Under the pieces are notes generated by a model. The model made no database searches. It was not told the DNA's origin and was given only the letters and a program-made list of their open reading frames with translations. Positions 43,954-54,620 of a stretch of DNA of 64,000 nucleotides are shown here, piece by piece. The stretch is taken from positions 310,001 through 374,000 of the forward strand of contig JAMWFC010000085.1 of assembly GCA_027475525.1 (NCBI GenBank). Reading direction: 5' to 3'. Numbering within the stretch: position 1 is the stretch's first letter; every line of letters begins with the position of its first letter. Source of the DNA: Macrolepiota albuminosa (taxonomy: Eukaryota > Basidiomycota > Agaricomycetes > Agaricales > Agaricaceae). The translations under genes were made by a program, and so were the position numbers.

Positions 43954-46317
43954 ATGCCCGGAACATTCACTTACACCTTTAATACACCCGCCTTCAAAGG
44001 ATCATCTACAATCCACACAGGGTGAGCGAGAATTTCTCCTTGTTGAAGTAATCTAAGTCCTTCAAGCCTTTTCATTGGCGGGAAATGGGTTGATCCACTA
44101 GAACCTGCAATGGTCAAGTGAGTGACATGGAAATGATACAACTCCTTGACGTTATACTACTTATGATAATCAGTGTTATCAATCCAGGTATGAGCAACTC
44201 ATTTCTTCTGGTGTCTTCAATCACCTTAGTTGAGATATAGCGTTGGGAGAGGTCATAACTGCTGTCGCTGTAGGCTCACCAAAGGATGTGGACATCGCAG
44301 TGGACGTTGCCAGGAAGGTAGCAAATTACGATGACATGAACGTCATGTGTTTCTCATGCGCACACAAGGCATACAAGACTTCATGGGGGCTGCAGGTCCC
44401 AGGGACAGTACGCGGAAAGCTTTTGAATAAGCTTGCCGATCTTCTTGAAAGGGATATCAACGAGTTTGCTGCTCTTGAGAGCCTGAATGTTGGCAAGTTT
44501 TATGACTTTTCTGAATTCCTGACAAATTTCAGAAACCCGCTTGTAGGGAAAATCTATGCAAACACAAAGGGGGAGATCCAATTTAGCATTGATATCTTCC
44601 GATACTATGCTGGTTGGGCTGACAAGGTGCAAGGGAAAACTATTGAAGTGAATGCATACGACACAGCGTGAGAAACAGCGCTGATCGCATGCACTTAGAC
44701 AAACGAAAATAAATTCGCCTATACAAGACGCGAGCCCTATGGTGTTGTTGTACGTAGAGAGTATATTGGAGTCCGTAAGCTGAACGTCTCCCAGGGCCAG
44801 GTTATTCCTTGGAACTCCCCTCTGGTAAAACGACAGCTGCCTATCCGAATTACCTAACACTTTTGTCTCTCAGTTGATGTTGACATTTAAATTTGCTCCG
44901 GCCTTGGCAACTGGTAATACCATTGTACTCAAGGCATGTGGTCTTATCGTTACCTGATCCCGTCATCTCTAAGTATATGACATGTTGTAGCCGTCTGAAA
45001 TCACACCGCTCACGTCTCTGCGCTTTGCTGATCTCTTGATCGAGGCTGACTTCCCCCCTGGAGTTGTAAACATCGTTAATGGTTACGGTTCAGTAGTCGG
45101 GCAAGCAATTATTGAACATCCGCTTATCCAGAAGGTCGCATTCACGGGAAGCACTCTGGTGGGACGTAAAATTCTCAAGGCTTCCTCAGAATCGAATTTG
45201 AAGGTCGTTACACTTGAACTCGGTGGGAAGAGTCCTAATATCATTTTTGATGATGCGGACCTTGAACAAGCTATTAAATGGACTGCGTCTGGCATTTTGT
45301 GAGTTCTTACTTTCACTTTTTTGGTGAGTGAATTTTGACTGACTTGTGGTATGCGACGCACAAGCACGAATATGGGTGTGTATGATGCTTTCATGAATAA
45401 TCAGTGTTATGGAAGTTGGTAAATGATTTTTCAGGCCAGACATGCGTAGCAGGCTCGCGTATTTTCGTTCAAGAGGGTGTCTATGACGAATTTCTCTCCA
45501 AGTTCACTGCGATAGCAAAGAACCTTGCTGCTGCTACGGGTGATCCGTTTGTCCTGGACACGCAACACGGTCCACAAATCTCACAGGTGCAATTCGACGT
45601 ACGTCTATCCTGCATTGTGTTTCCCTTCCTTTTACTAGATGCACTTGCACCTATTGCTTTTTCCTCTGATCTATTAGAAACCAGTGCTAACCTATTGTAT
45701 TTTAGCGCGTCATGTCATATATTGAATCAGGTAAGCAAGAAGGTGCAACAGTGCATACTGGCGGCGCACGTCACGGAACGGAGGGCTACTTCATCCAACC
45801 AACGATTTTCACAAACACGAAACCTTATATGAAGATTGTCAGAGAAGAGATATTCGGCCCTGTCGGTGTTGTCATCAAGTTCAAGACCGAGGACGGTAAG
45901 CCCATCCTACTGCCTCATGCTACGGGCACGTAAGAGCTGATAAAGTGTTACAGAGGTCGTTGAAGCGGCTAACAACACAACGTATGGCCTTGCTTGCCAT
46001 ATTTTCTCACAAAATATCAGTCGTGCCTTGAGAGTTGCTCATTCACTTGAGGCTGGGACTGCTTGGGTATATCTTCCCTAACGTAATCTCGTTCTTGTAC
46101 ATATCTTTCAAAGGTCAACTGCGCTCGTACACCGGACAAGGCTGTACCATTCGGCGGTTATAAGCAGTCCGGCATTGGCCGAGAGCTTGGTGAAGACGTT
46201 CTTGATACGCAAGTCCACGTCTCTTGTACATAAAACTTGTTCTAAGCTCCTCTGTTTTGCTCCCACAGGTATACTCAGGTCAAAAGTGTACATGTGAACA
46301 TTGGTCAGATGCTTTGA
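43954..46317 (+). CDS. NAD(P)-dependent aldehyde dehydrogenase
   Basis: Oxidises aldehydes to carboxylic acids. Sixteen exons join to 507 codons plus stop, normal for fungal ALDH: 43954-44021, 44067-44117, 44174-44187, 44241-44317, 44369-44496, 44533-44647, 44699-44749, 44795-44824, 44874-44933, 44991-45298, 45365-45375, 45435-45598, 45706-45895, 45954-46066, 46114-46208, 46269-46317. Motifs are [11 protein letters not shown] at the N-terminus, [16 protein letters not shown] (with the oxyanion-hole Asn), [11 protein letters not shown] (nucleotide binding), [11 protein letters not shown] with the general-base Glu, GQTCVAGSR with the catalytic Cys, [23 protein letters not shown]. An 11-nt microexon (45365-45375) is needed to keep frame and supplies the residues before GQTC; a 14-nt microexon is at 44174-44187. 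Two introns are GC-AG (44934-44990, 46209-46268), and the 36-nt intron 44497-44532 is in frame and could be retained (519 aa). The gene looks intact although transposons lie on both sides. Confidence 0.92.
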
Positions 46318-47136
46318 TCAAGTCATCAGCTCGATCTTATACGACATGGAAATCATTCGATATTTTTGGACTGTATCTAACATATGCGTATGACAGACAA
46401 TTTGTACTCTGGAAAATGTTGCAAAACTGGTGTTGAGAAGATCGCATCTGGTTGTTCCTGTCTCGGACGGGCAAGGTAGCAGAGGGCAGAGGGGGCGAGG
46501 TTTGGACGTCAGGCCAATCTGAAGTCCTTGTCCGTGGCTGTATTGAGAAACTTTCTAATGTGACACTTGATTCTGCATCCCTTTGAATTACCTCAAGATA
46601 GATTAAATGGTGCCAACTATGAGGGAGCTGGCCTTGGGCTGCAGCGAGGGAGAAGCAGAGAACGGAGTACCCCCGGTGTGGTCTTTGCCTGACGTGATCG
46701 CGTGGTGGAGTATCTACCCACACACTTTGCTATGAAGAAATTGAGGGGGCTTTCATGCCAGGGGCTTGAACCGAAACGTCAAAGACTGAATTGGTCTCAT
46801 CCAACGACGTTTTGACGCAGCATTATGATAAAACGTAATGTATTCGTGTACTATAAGTTAACAGGAATAAACTGGAGTCAAGTATCGAGAGATTAATTTG
46901 ACTCCAGGGTGCGACATGATATTTATAGTGACGTGAATATATGTGTCTGTTGGATATTGAGACATCACACAGACACTCCAGACCGTCACACACAGGGCCA
47001 AAGCTATTGCATTGTGCCACAAGGCCATTACACGTGTTGGAATTACCGGTAAGGACAATATCACACATGCTGCCTGGCCACCTTGGTCAAAGAGCATTGT
47101 CTGCCACACACATATATAAATGAGCCCATTCAGTTA
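46318..47136. other. ALDH 3' flank; no gene recognised
   Basis: Short frames on both strands have no known motif. No terminator signal is clear. Confidence 0.45.
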
Positions 47137-47515
47137 ACACCCTCAGTCAATTACAAATAGACTGAGGATGAGTAGTTACATTCCTTTCATGATGTCACTT
47201 ATAACTTACTGTACATTTAGACTGACTTACACATATGATCTTAGGTACAGTATAATGAATATAGTCTATTACAAAGAGACTGAGGACTGACTTACATGTC
47301 TGATCTTGGGTGTATACGGCTTGAATTCTAACAACATGGTGAACAATGACCCCATTGTTCACCTCAGACATGTATATATATCAGACTAATGCTAGATACA
47401 ACCCTCAGTCAATTGCATTGGACTGAGGGGTATGTTACACTACAGAATACATATCATGCGCTTAACTGACTGGACCACAGAATAAACTTATACTGTTCTT
47501 AGGTACAGTCAATAC
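47137..47515 (-). repeat. Two paired-hairpin LTR remnants, inverted orientation
   Basis: Hairpins at 47141-47167 (stem CCTCAGTC, loop aattacaaata) and 47263-47287 (loop tattacaaaga) form one pair. 47402-47429 (9-bp stem CCCTCAGTC, loop aattgcattg) pairs with 48353-48373 (same loop), which lies beyond the family-B LTR inserted at 47516. The order of elements mirrors that of the plus-strand copies at 14-15 kb. Confidence 0.55.
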
Positions 47516-48347
47516 TGTCAGGTTCCACTGACAACGGGGGCCTCCAGAGGCAAGCAGGTCCTTACTAGGTGGACTTGAAGTCTACAGAGTGTCTCTGGGC
47601 AATGGAGGGCAAGTTCCAGAGTTTTGGTTGGAGTGTGAGGGTGCTCTGAGTACATGGGGTGCCAGAGTTCATAGGTAGGATGGAGCAGGATCCCAGGCTA
47701 AGTCTGGAATATGGGAATGGGGGAAGGTGGAGCCTGTTAGAGTGGAGGACAACGGGTGGTGATTGGAGGAAGAGACTAAGACCGGGAGACTGAGACTGAA
47801 ACTGGGAGACTGAGAGAAGATCAAAGTGAGACTTAGAAGACCAGGAGATTTGAGAGGGTAAGAAAATAGATTGAGTAGATGGTACGAGACAGACAAGAGA
47901 GTATAGAGGCAGAAGTTATAGCAATATCAAGACTGGTGAGATGGGCTACTGGCTACAAGTTAAATACCTGTACTGGATAAGCTCTGGGTCAACTGGGTGA
48001 GGTCTGGGGCTGTGCCCCATGTGGCTAGCCCTGTGCGATATATTGCTCGAGTGCAAGTCCTGTGCAGCATATAGTCTGGGTATAGATGTGGCACCTTCTG
48101 GGTTGATCAGGGGTGGCGTTGGGTGCTGGCAGTGATTGGGGTGAGTGTGGGGCATCAGGCACCAGTAACAAACATGTGAGGGGGTTGGTGCAGGGGGTCA
48201 GGGTGTGTTCTGGGGTCCCAGGATGGGTGTTGGTTGGGAGTGTGTTCCAGGGTCCCAGGGTTGGGGCTGGGGAGTTGATCATGACATCTGTTGGTTAGGG
48301 GTGTGTTCTGGGGTTCTAGGGCTGGGGCTGGGGAATTGGTCATGACA
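47516..48347 (-). mobile_element. Solo LTR, family B, TSD AATAC
   Basis: 832 bp, TGTCAGGTTCC...CATGACA in plus orientation, so inverted relative to element B. AATAC flanks both ends (47511-47515, 48348-48352). The conserved word AATATCAAGACT occurs near 47925. Confidence 0.92.
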
Positions 48348-48943
48348 AATACTAGTCAATTGCATTGGACTGAGAGAATAAACTTATACTGTTCTTAGGT
48401 CTGTTATTCTCCCTCCTGTTCATTAGAATTGTTATAGCATTGATGGACTTCAAAGTCAGCTCTAAGTTGAACAAAAGGCCTTTGTAGTTGGCTTTCAGAA
48501 ACTTCTGTCATAATCTGCTTTGCAAACTTGTATAAGCCAATAAAGGTATTGAATCTATGAAGCATACCTTGCAAAGAGGCCATTATCTAAGAATTCAATC
48601 CAGGATTGCTTTGTTGACAAGAAGCCAATAATTGATTGTGATTGTAGAAGTAGAGTTGTGCATATACAAGATAATGCCTTTAGTTGAAAGCAAAGCACCT
48701 GGAAGATACACTGGCTCAAGAAGCTGCTTCAATATTTGGCCTTTTTAAAAAGGTTCACATAGTGTGCAACAATTATCCAAGCAACAAAATCAAAAAAAAT
48801 CACAACTGCATCCTGGCCTCATAATAATGTATAAATCATGTGATTTGGACAAGAGTTTGCTGATTAATAAATAAAACAAAATATTCAATTATTGGGGCAG
48901 TTTTTTTTGACTCACTCTAATTTTCATATTTTCTGAACACTTT

Positions 48944-49177
48944 TGTAGCGTAGTCCACTATGTGGCATTGGCCACATAGCCTTTACTTACTATAGACTTA
49001 GAATATTATATTATGTTTATTATAATATAATTATATTTACATAATTACAAATACGTAGATACCTGCTGCTTACTAAGCAGCTTATTTTGTGTTTATACTA
49101 CATAGTCAATAGACCGAACTGATCTGATTCTGTGCAGTGTGAACCATAAGCTCTTACACAATTGTAACTTCGTTACA
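48944..49177 (-). mobile_element. Solo LTR of element-D family, TSD ACTTT
   Basis: 234 bp, inverted relative to the left LTR of D (TGTAGCG...GTTACA), flanked by ACTTT on both sides (48939-48943, 49178-49182). It contains the CTATGTGGC/GCCACATAG palindrome. Confidence 0.92.
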
Positions 49178-49864
49178 ACTTTTCAGCAGTAGAAGATAGA
49201 GACATCTTGTAGGAAGTGTAAACAATGTCATGTGATCTTGTTTGTATCAATTTGACATGATCAACTTTAGTCAATCACCTTCTTAGCACTCTACCACTAT
49301 TATGCAACTTATTTCTGCTACTAATCACTCTTCTATTGCTTCTATCTTCAATAAAAGGTATTCTCAGCATCAAATCCAAGCAAAAACTAACTTAGGAAAG
49401 AGCACTGTGGGGAGGATCAGCAAAGAACCAAAGAGCAACAAAGAGATTCATTCTGGAAGTTGTCTTTTCTAGCTTACAGCATGTGACAAACAGTCTATTA
49501 TTTGTCAAATTATTGCTGAAAAGCTGGATAATGCTGTTCAAGCCACACAGTTCATTCATTCTATCATTTTCAATCTTGTTAATCCTCAGACAGTCAGAAA
49601 TGCATTGAAGGAGGCAGGTTTGCTCAGTATGATGAAAACTAGACAGCAGAGGATTAGAAGAGGGTTTTGTAGAGTGATGAGACAATTAATTGGATTGGAT
49701 CAGATGGAAAAGTATATGTGTGGAAAATTCCAGGAGAACCACTATCTGACCACACTACTATGCCAACTGTCAAGCATGGAGAAGAGAACAATCTCATGGT
49801 ATAGAGCTGCATAGGTTGGAATGGAGTGGAGAAGCTTATAGAAGTTCAGGAGAAGATATATGCT

Positions 49865-51066
49865 GCACAGTGATGAGCTTCCATTATAGATGTCCATGGA
49901 TAGCACCAACACAAGCACCTCACATTAGCACATTGGTACCACCAGGAGCAGCATGCCCTAGCACTCCAAGGGCTAATTTTTGCATATTTTTATGCTAATA
50001 ACTTGCAGCTGGAGCCTGTAATTACTCCAGGACCACTCTCTAGGGCACCACCTATTCTTAGCACCACTCTTGACACCTTGCTGCACCCTTTCCACTCACA
50101 CTCTAGGGCTATATATGGACATAAACACTAGGCATCAGTCAATTCTGAAGGATGCTCTTAGCTGGTGGCAGTGCTTACAAGACAGAATGATTGTAGTGTA
50201 GTGCGCTATGTAGCCTATATTAAATTATCAATATTTAGCTATATGCTGCTGAATAAGCAGCTTATATTTTTGTTTTACTTTATAGTCAATAGACTAGACT
50301 GGTCTGATTCTTTGCAGTGTGAACAATTAAGCTCTCACAACCTGTAACTTCATTACAATAATGAAGTATTTTCATGACAGACAGCTGAGAGTTTCACCAT
50401 GGCACCTGACATTGCTTAGCATCTTGCTGACTTAGACTGACAGGATGATTGTAGACCTTTTTACCATATATTTTAATTTATGACATTTACTTATATATAT
50501 AAATACTTACTTTTTATTAGTAGCACATTATCAATTTGGCAGTAGAGATTGTATTCAAACACTTTGGTCACCCTATGCAACAGACTATCTTTTGTTGACT
50601 GTATTGGCAAGAGGACTCTGCTTTAGTTTTTTCTCTCTCTCTCTCTTTGCAATCTCTTAGTGCTTGGCAACTACAGCTTGGCATTTGAGCTTAGATCTGC
50701 TAAGCAATCCTATCATTTTATTCTCTCATTCTAAGTGCTAACACTTAGTGCCTCTTAGCAACTCTTTTCAGTGTCTATTAGCATCTTTTCTTGGTGACTC
50801 TCTCTGCATCTCTTAGCACCTTTTCTTGGTAACTCTCTTCATGTCTCTTAGCACCTTTTTTTGGTGAATTTAGTGCTCTTTTGCTGTGTTTTGGGCCTTA
50901 CATGAGCACCTCCAATCACCCCCTTTCTTTGCCACCAACCTCTTGCCTACTGTGCATTCTCTGAGACCTGTCCAGGACTCTCTCACACACTTAGTGTGCT
51001 CAAAGCTGTAATGACAAAGTAGCTGTACTATTGATAGTGCACCTTAGCTCAATTTGGGCATCATCA
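49865..51066 (-). mobile_element. Insertion family J, copy 2, inside the Tc1 transposase
   Basis: On the minus strand it begins TGATGATGCCCAAA and ends ATCACTGTGC, like the copy at 53316. About 1.03 kb without the nested LTR at 50192-50357. Flanks ATGCT (49860-49864) and ATGGT (51067-51071) agree 4/5. The shared interior includes GAGTCCTGGACAGGTC-type sequence seen in copy 1. No coding frame. Confidence 0.65.
50192..50357 (-). mobile_element. Degenerate solo LTR of element-D family
   Basis: About 166 bp with TGTAG...GTAACTTCATTACA ends and the AAGCAGCTTAT and AGTCAATAGAC words of the D LTR; an internal part is lost. Flanks ATGAT and ATAAT agree 4/5. Confidence 0.65.
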
Positions 51067-52188
51067 ATGGTATTGTGATATTTTAGATGAGGAAGTAGTG
51101 GAAAGCTTTGAAAAGTTGGAAATGAAAGAGAAAGAATAATATTTTCAGCAAAATAATAACCCAAAACACATCTCCTGATGGGCAACAACCTGGTTTTCTA
51201 ATAACAACATCATTGTAATATCTTGGCCTGCCCAATCTCCTGATCTCAATCCCATTGAACACTTCTGACTTTACATCAAGTATAAACTTTTGGAGTATGA
51301 GGTACCCTTTAAAGGAGTGCATGAGTTGTGGGAGAGAATGATCAAGAAGTGAAATAAAATACCATCAGAGATATGCCAAAGTCTCATAGAGAGCATGTAT
51401 AAAAGGATCAAAGCAGCTATAGAGACAAATAGAGGCTATAATAAGTATTAGATATAAAAATTAGAGTAAATTAAAGTAGGTTAAAAACTGCCCAATAATT
51501 GAATATTTTATTTGATTTATTAATCAGCAAGTTCTTGTCTAAATCTCATAATTTATACATTATTATAAAGCCTGGATGCAGTGGTATATCATATGACTTT
51601 TCTTGATTTTTTTTTGGCTTAGGTAATTGTTGCACACCATGTAAATCTTTCTAAAAAAGCTAAATATTGAAGCAGTTTTTTGAGCCAGTATAATGGAGCT
51701 CTTCATTAATTCTAAAATAGTTCTAGTCAATTAGTAATTGTATGATTGATTTTAATTCTCAAAAATGCAAAGGCTGTATGGTATTGGTAAATAAATGCTT
51801 TAAAATTATTAGAAAGAGTATGCTAGCCTTGGAGTAAGTCAAGCAGTTCTTATGGAGCATCTGCAAGTCTAAGCAAATCAATCTGGCCTTGCAGACAACA
51901 TATGTCAAATTTTGTAAGATGTCTAGTAGAACTAGTAAGCTTTTCAGCATTTCAATGTAGAGCCTGGCAGTGTGGATATATAACATCCATAGAACTAAGA
52001 TAATATGGTAGAAGTTCAATCAAGTAAAGATGTTTGTCTCTTAAAAGAGCATTTATAAGTTGTTGTACAATTTGTAAAATAAGAAAATAAAGAGAAGGTT
52101 CTAGTGGTCCTGCTGCTAGATTCTGTGGCTGCTTATTGTCAATAGGATTATCCAGATTTTAACCACCTAGATTGTTAAAGTCTTTTTC

Positions 52189-52919
52189 TGTCAGGTTCCG
52201 CTGAGTCGGGGGCTTTCCGGGAAAGCAACGCCCTTACAATGTGGACTTGATCTACAGATACTCGGGTGTCTGGAACTCTGGGGCTAGGACTCTGGGGTTC
52301 AAGATGCAGACAGGGGTAATCCCAGGAGAGGGGACTTGGTCCGGGGGTTTTGGGTTGTGGGTAGCTGGGGGTTGGGTGGGGGTCGAGTCGTGAACCGGAG
52401 GTTCTAAGACGAGACCGAGTTAGCAAATTACAAGTCGTGAAGTACGTACCAAACTTTAGAGCACGTGATTATTTAAGCGTGCCAGTCAAGCATGCCAGTT
52501 AGTGCGTATCAATCAAGCAAAGGGCATGCAACAATTTAAGTTAATATCAAGACTAGCGAATACAGCGGGGGACTATGCTATAAGTACTACAGGACTGGGT
52601 CTCGGTGTTTCGGGGTGTCTGGGATGGGCTCCGGGAGTCATTGAGTAGTGGGCAGGGACTGTATACTTGGATTGCGCATGTGGGACACGCGATCAATTGG
52701 TGTGAAGGGAGCTGTGATGTGTGATGCGTAATGGCCGGAAGCGAGTTGCGTGATCCAATCATTGATCGGGGCTGGTGGTGGCTGATGGCGGCCCTTGGTG
52801 CACGTGATGGTGGTGTCGGTAGTTGTATGGCGGGGCGTGTCCTGTGGGGTCAGAGGGAGGGTCCTGGATGGTGTTTCGGGAGTGTCCCAGGGTGGATCTG
52901 GAGGGGAGGGGTCGTGACA
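52189..52919 (-). mobile_element. Solo LTR, family B, TSD TTTTC
   Basis: 731 bp, TGTCAGGTTCCGC...GTCGTGACA. TTTTC flanks both sides (52184-52188, 52920-52924). It retains the TAATATCAAGACT word (inverted) near 52545 and is GC-richer than its surroundings, suggesting a recent insertion. Confidence 0.93.
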
Positions 52920-53315
52920 TTTTCCAAATTAGCTGCATATTTCTGTTTTCAGCCTTGTAAGATTCTTTGAGCCTTAGTCTTATTCAAAGGCCTATGTTCA
53001 GGATTGAAATTTACATGCTATTAATCTTTGTTAGTCAAGGCAACTTTTAAAAGCTGTCTTTGTCTCATCTCTGGCTAGTTTAATATCTGTAGTTGTCTTC
53101 CTTGCTCTTTGAGCTATTGTTTCTCATGCAATACTGCTAATGCCTGTTATTGTCTTTGTTGCTCTTGTTGCCTTTCTTTTTCTTTAGCTCTAGCAATATG
53201 TCTGAGCTATTGCTATTCTTGCAATACTACTAGTGCCTGATATTGTCTATTATGCTTCTCAGCTGTAGCAATATGCCTCAATTTTTGCTAATCTTGTAAT
53301 GCTGCTAATATCTGT

Positions 53316-54282
53316 TGATGATGCCCAAAAGTATATCAGTAGCAGATACAGTTTACAGCTACTGACTTGTATAAAATTGCATTGGGTGTGCTAAGGTTAA
53401 GGGAGTTCCAGGCAGTTTCCAGAGAACAAGTCAGAAAATAGGTTAAATGGCAAGATTTGGTGGAGGTCGGTAACAAAAGCTGACAAGAATATGTGGCAAG
53501 AAGATGCACCAATAACAAAGTGCGCCTAAAGGATATGAAAAGATAAATACAAGTAAGTGTGACAGAGGATGCAGTAAAGAAACTAGAGGCTTAGCAATGA
53601 CTAAGCTGCATGATGCCTGCTGTAGGTGCAAGGTGCATAAATTCTATAAACGTAACTGTGACAAGCAAGCTAAGAGTGTTCAGACAATTGGCAACTATAA
53701 ATTTAGTCAGCTCAAAAGAAATCTGAACTATGAGATGAACTGAGGAGTGTACAATGGGGTACTTTGTTCCATGGTAACTAGTGACAATGGTAAGTATTTA
53801 TAGTGAGAAACAAGTTTCCTGTCACCAAGTAGCTAAGGGTCGCCAAGGGGTGGTGAACTGTAAGTAATGTAATTAAATGTTATGCATTAAACTAAATGTT
53901 GAGAAATGAAGCAAGCAGGCTGTCCATCTGGCTGAGGGAGGTGTGCCAAGAGGCATTAGGCACCAGGGTAAATGTCAGGCTAGCCATCATGGATAAATGA
54001 CATTATTCCTAATTTATAAGCACTGTTGTCAGCTAGCTGTGTCTCATGCTGATTGATTGATACTACCTGTCAATGCTTGCTAGCAATGTAATGCCAGCTG
54101 TCATTTCAGCTGCTGCTGGTGCTATCAGTGATTGTATTTGTTGCTTGCTATGCATGGCCATCAGGTAAGGCCTAAAATAAACAAATTGTGTGTGCCAAGT
54201 TTGAAACACATGTGGCAAGGTGTCCAGAGCCAATGCTGAGCCTGCCATTAATGTGCCTAGCCTGTGGAGTCCTATCACTGTG
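53316..54282 (+). mobile_element. Insertion family J, copy 3, TSD TCTGT
   Basis: 967 bp, TGATGATGCCCAAAAG...CCTATCACTGTG, flanked by TCTGT (53311-53315, 54283-54287). Diverged but colinear with 23262-24192 over its whole length. No coding frame. Confidence 0.72.
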
Positions 54283-54300
54283 TCTGTATAGGAGCAATTT

Positions 54301-54587
54301 TGTCACGACCCCTTCTCTCCGGATTGGTACACACTTCACGACTTTAACTTACTAACTTGGTCTCGTCTTAGAACCTCCGGTTCACGACTCGACCCCCACC
54401 CTACCCTCAGCTACTTACAACCAAAAACCCCCGGACCAAGTCTCCTCTCCTGGGATTGCCCCCGTCCACGTCTTGAACTCCGGAGCTAGGACTCCGGAGT
54501 TCCAGACACCCGAGTATCCGTAGATCAAGTCCACATTGTAAGGGCGATTGCTTTCCCGGAAAGCCCCCGACTCAGCAGAACCTGACA
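54301..54587 (+). repeat. 5' LTR of element E, internally deleted
   Basis: TGTCACGACCCC...AACCTGACA, 287 bp, against 730-830 bp in other family-B LTRs. The missing middle would include the TATA box and the AGTCTTGATATTA leader, so this copy should be promoterless. Confidence 0.85.
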
Positions 54588-54600
54588 TAATATCAAGACT
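54588..54600 (+). other. Primer-binding site of element E
   Basis: TAATATCAAGACT immediately after the LTR, identical to that of element B and complementary to AGTCTTGATATTA found in full-length LTRs of the family. Confidence 0.6.
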
Positions 54601-54620
54601 CCCTCCTTACACCGTTCTTG

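Larger units (their letters stand above)
49240..51451 (+). pseudogene. Tc1-like transposase, interrupted
   Basis: DNA-binding half: PQTVRNALKEAGLLSMMKTR near 49585-49645. Catalytic half after the nested insertion: ILDEEVVESFEKLEM near 51080, QQNNNPKH where DD34E enzymes have QDN(D)PKH (catalytic Asp changed to Asn), SWPAQSPDLNPIEHF with the third acidic residue, and VHELWERMIKK...RGYNKY ending at 51449-51451. Frameshifts and several stops are present, so it is inactive. Confidence 0.78.
48709..51690 (+). mobile_element. Tc1/mariner-type DNA transposon, TSD TA
   Basis: Long terminal inverted repeats of about 215-235 bp (48709-48925 and about 51455-51690), diverged from each other, with outer ends CACTGGCTCAAGAAGC and a matching TTTTTTGAGCCAGTA. 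TA flanks both sides (48707-48708, 51691-51692). It sits in the Helitron relic. Nested inside are a family-D solo LTR (48944-49177) and a family-J insertion (49865-51066). Confidence 0.85.
48405..53315 (-). pseudogene. Helitron Rep/helicase N-terminal relic, repeatedly interrupted
   Basis: Three pieces read leftward: 53315-52925 codes for a Gln/Arg-rich helical repeat (LRHIARAKEKERQQEQ), 52188-51693 for the zinc-finger-like segment HCQALHWNAEKLTSST...FDICCLQGQIDLPRL, and 48706-48405 for a piece resembling the Helitron-like N domain (FNTFIGLYKFAKQIM, PFVQLRADFEVHQ). These match the N-terminal part of fungal Helitron helicases as I know them; Rep and helicase motifs themselves are absent. Many stops stand where Gln (CAA/CAG) is expected. 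It is interrupted by the Tc1 element (48709-51690) and a family-B LTR (52189-52919), and is cut off at 48405. Confidence 0.65.

Noticed and set aside
44934..44990. ALDH as a pseudogene because of missing GT donors and a frame break
   Set aside because: GC donors (gcatgt, gcaagt) with proper acceptors and an 11-nt microexon give a full-length in-frame protein with all catalytic motifs.
14256..48373. CTCAGTC/GACTGAG hairpins as transcription terminators or MITEs
   Set aside because: They sit inside LTRs, as element H and the TGTTA-flanked solo LTR prove, and lack TA or TAA duplications of their own.
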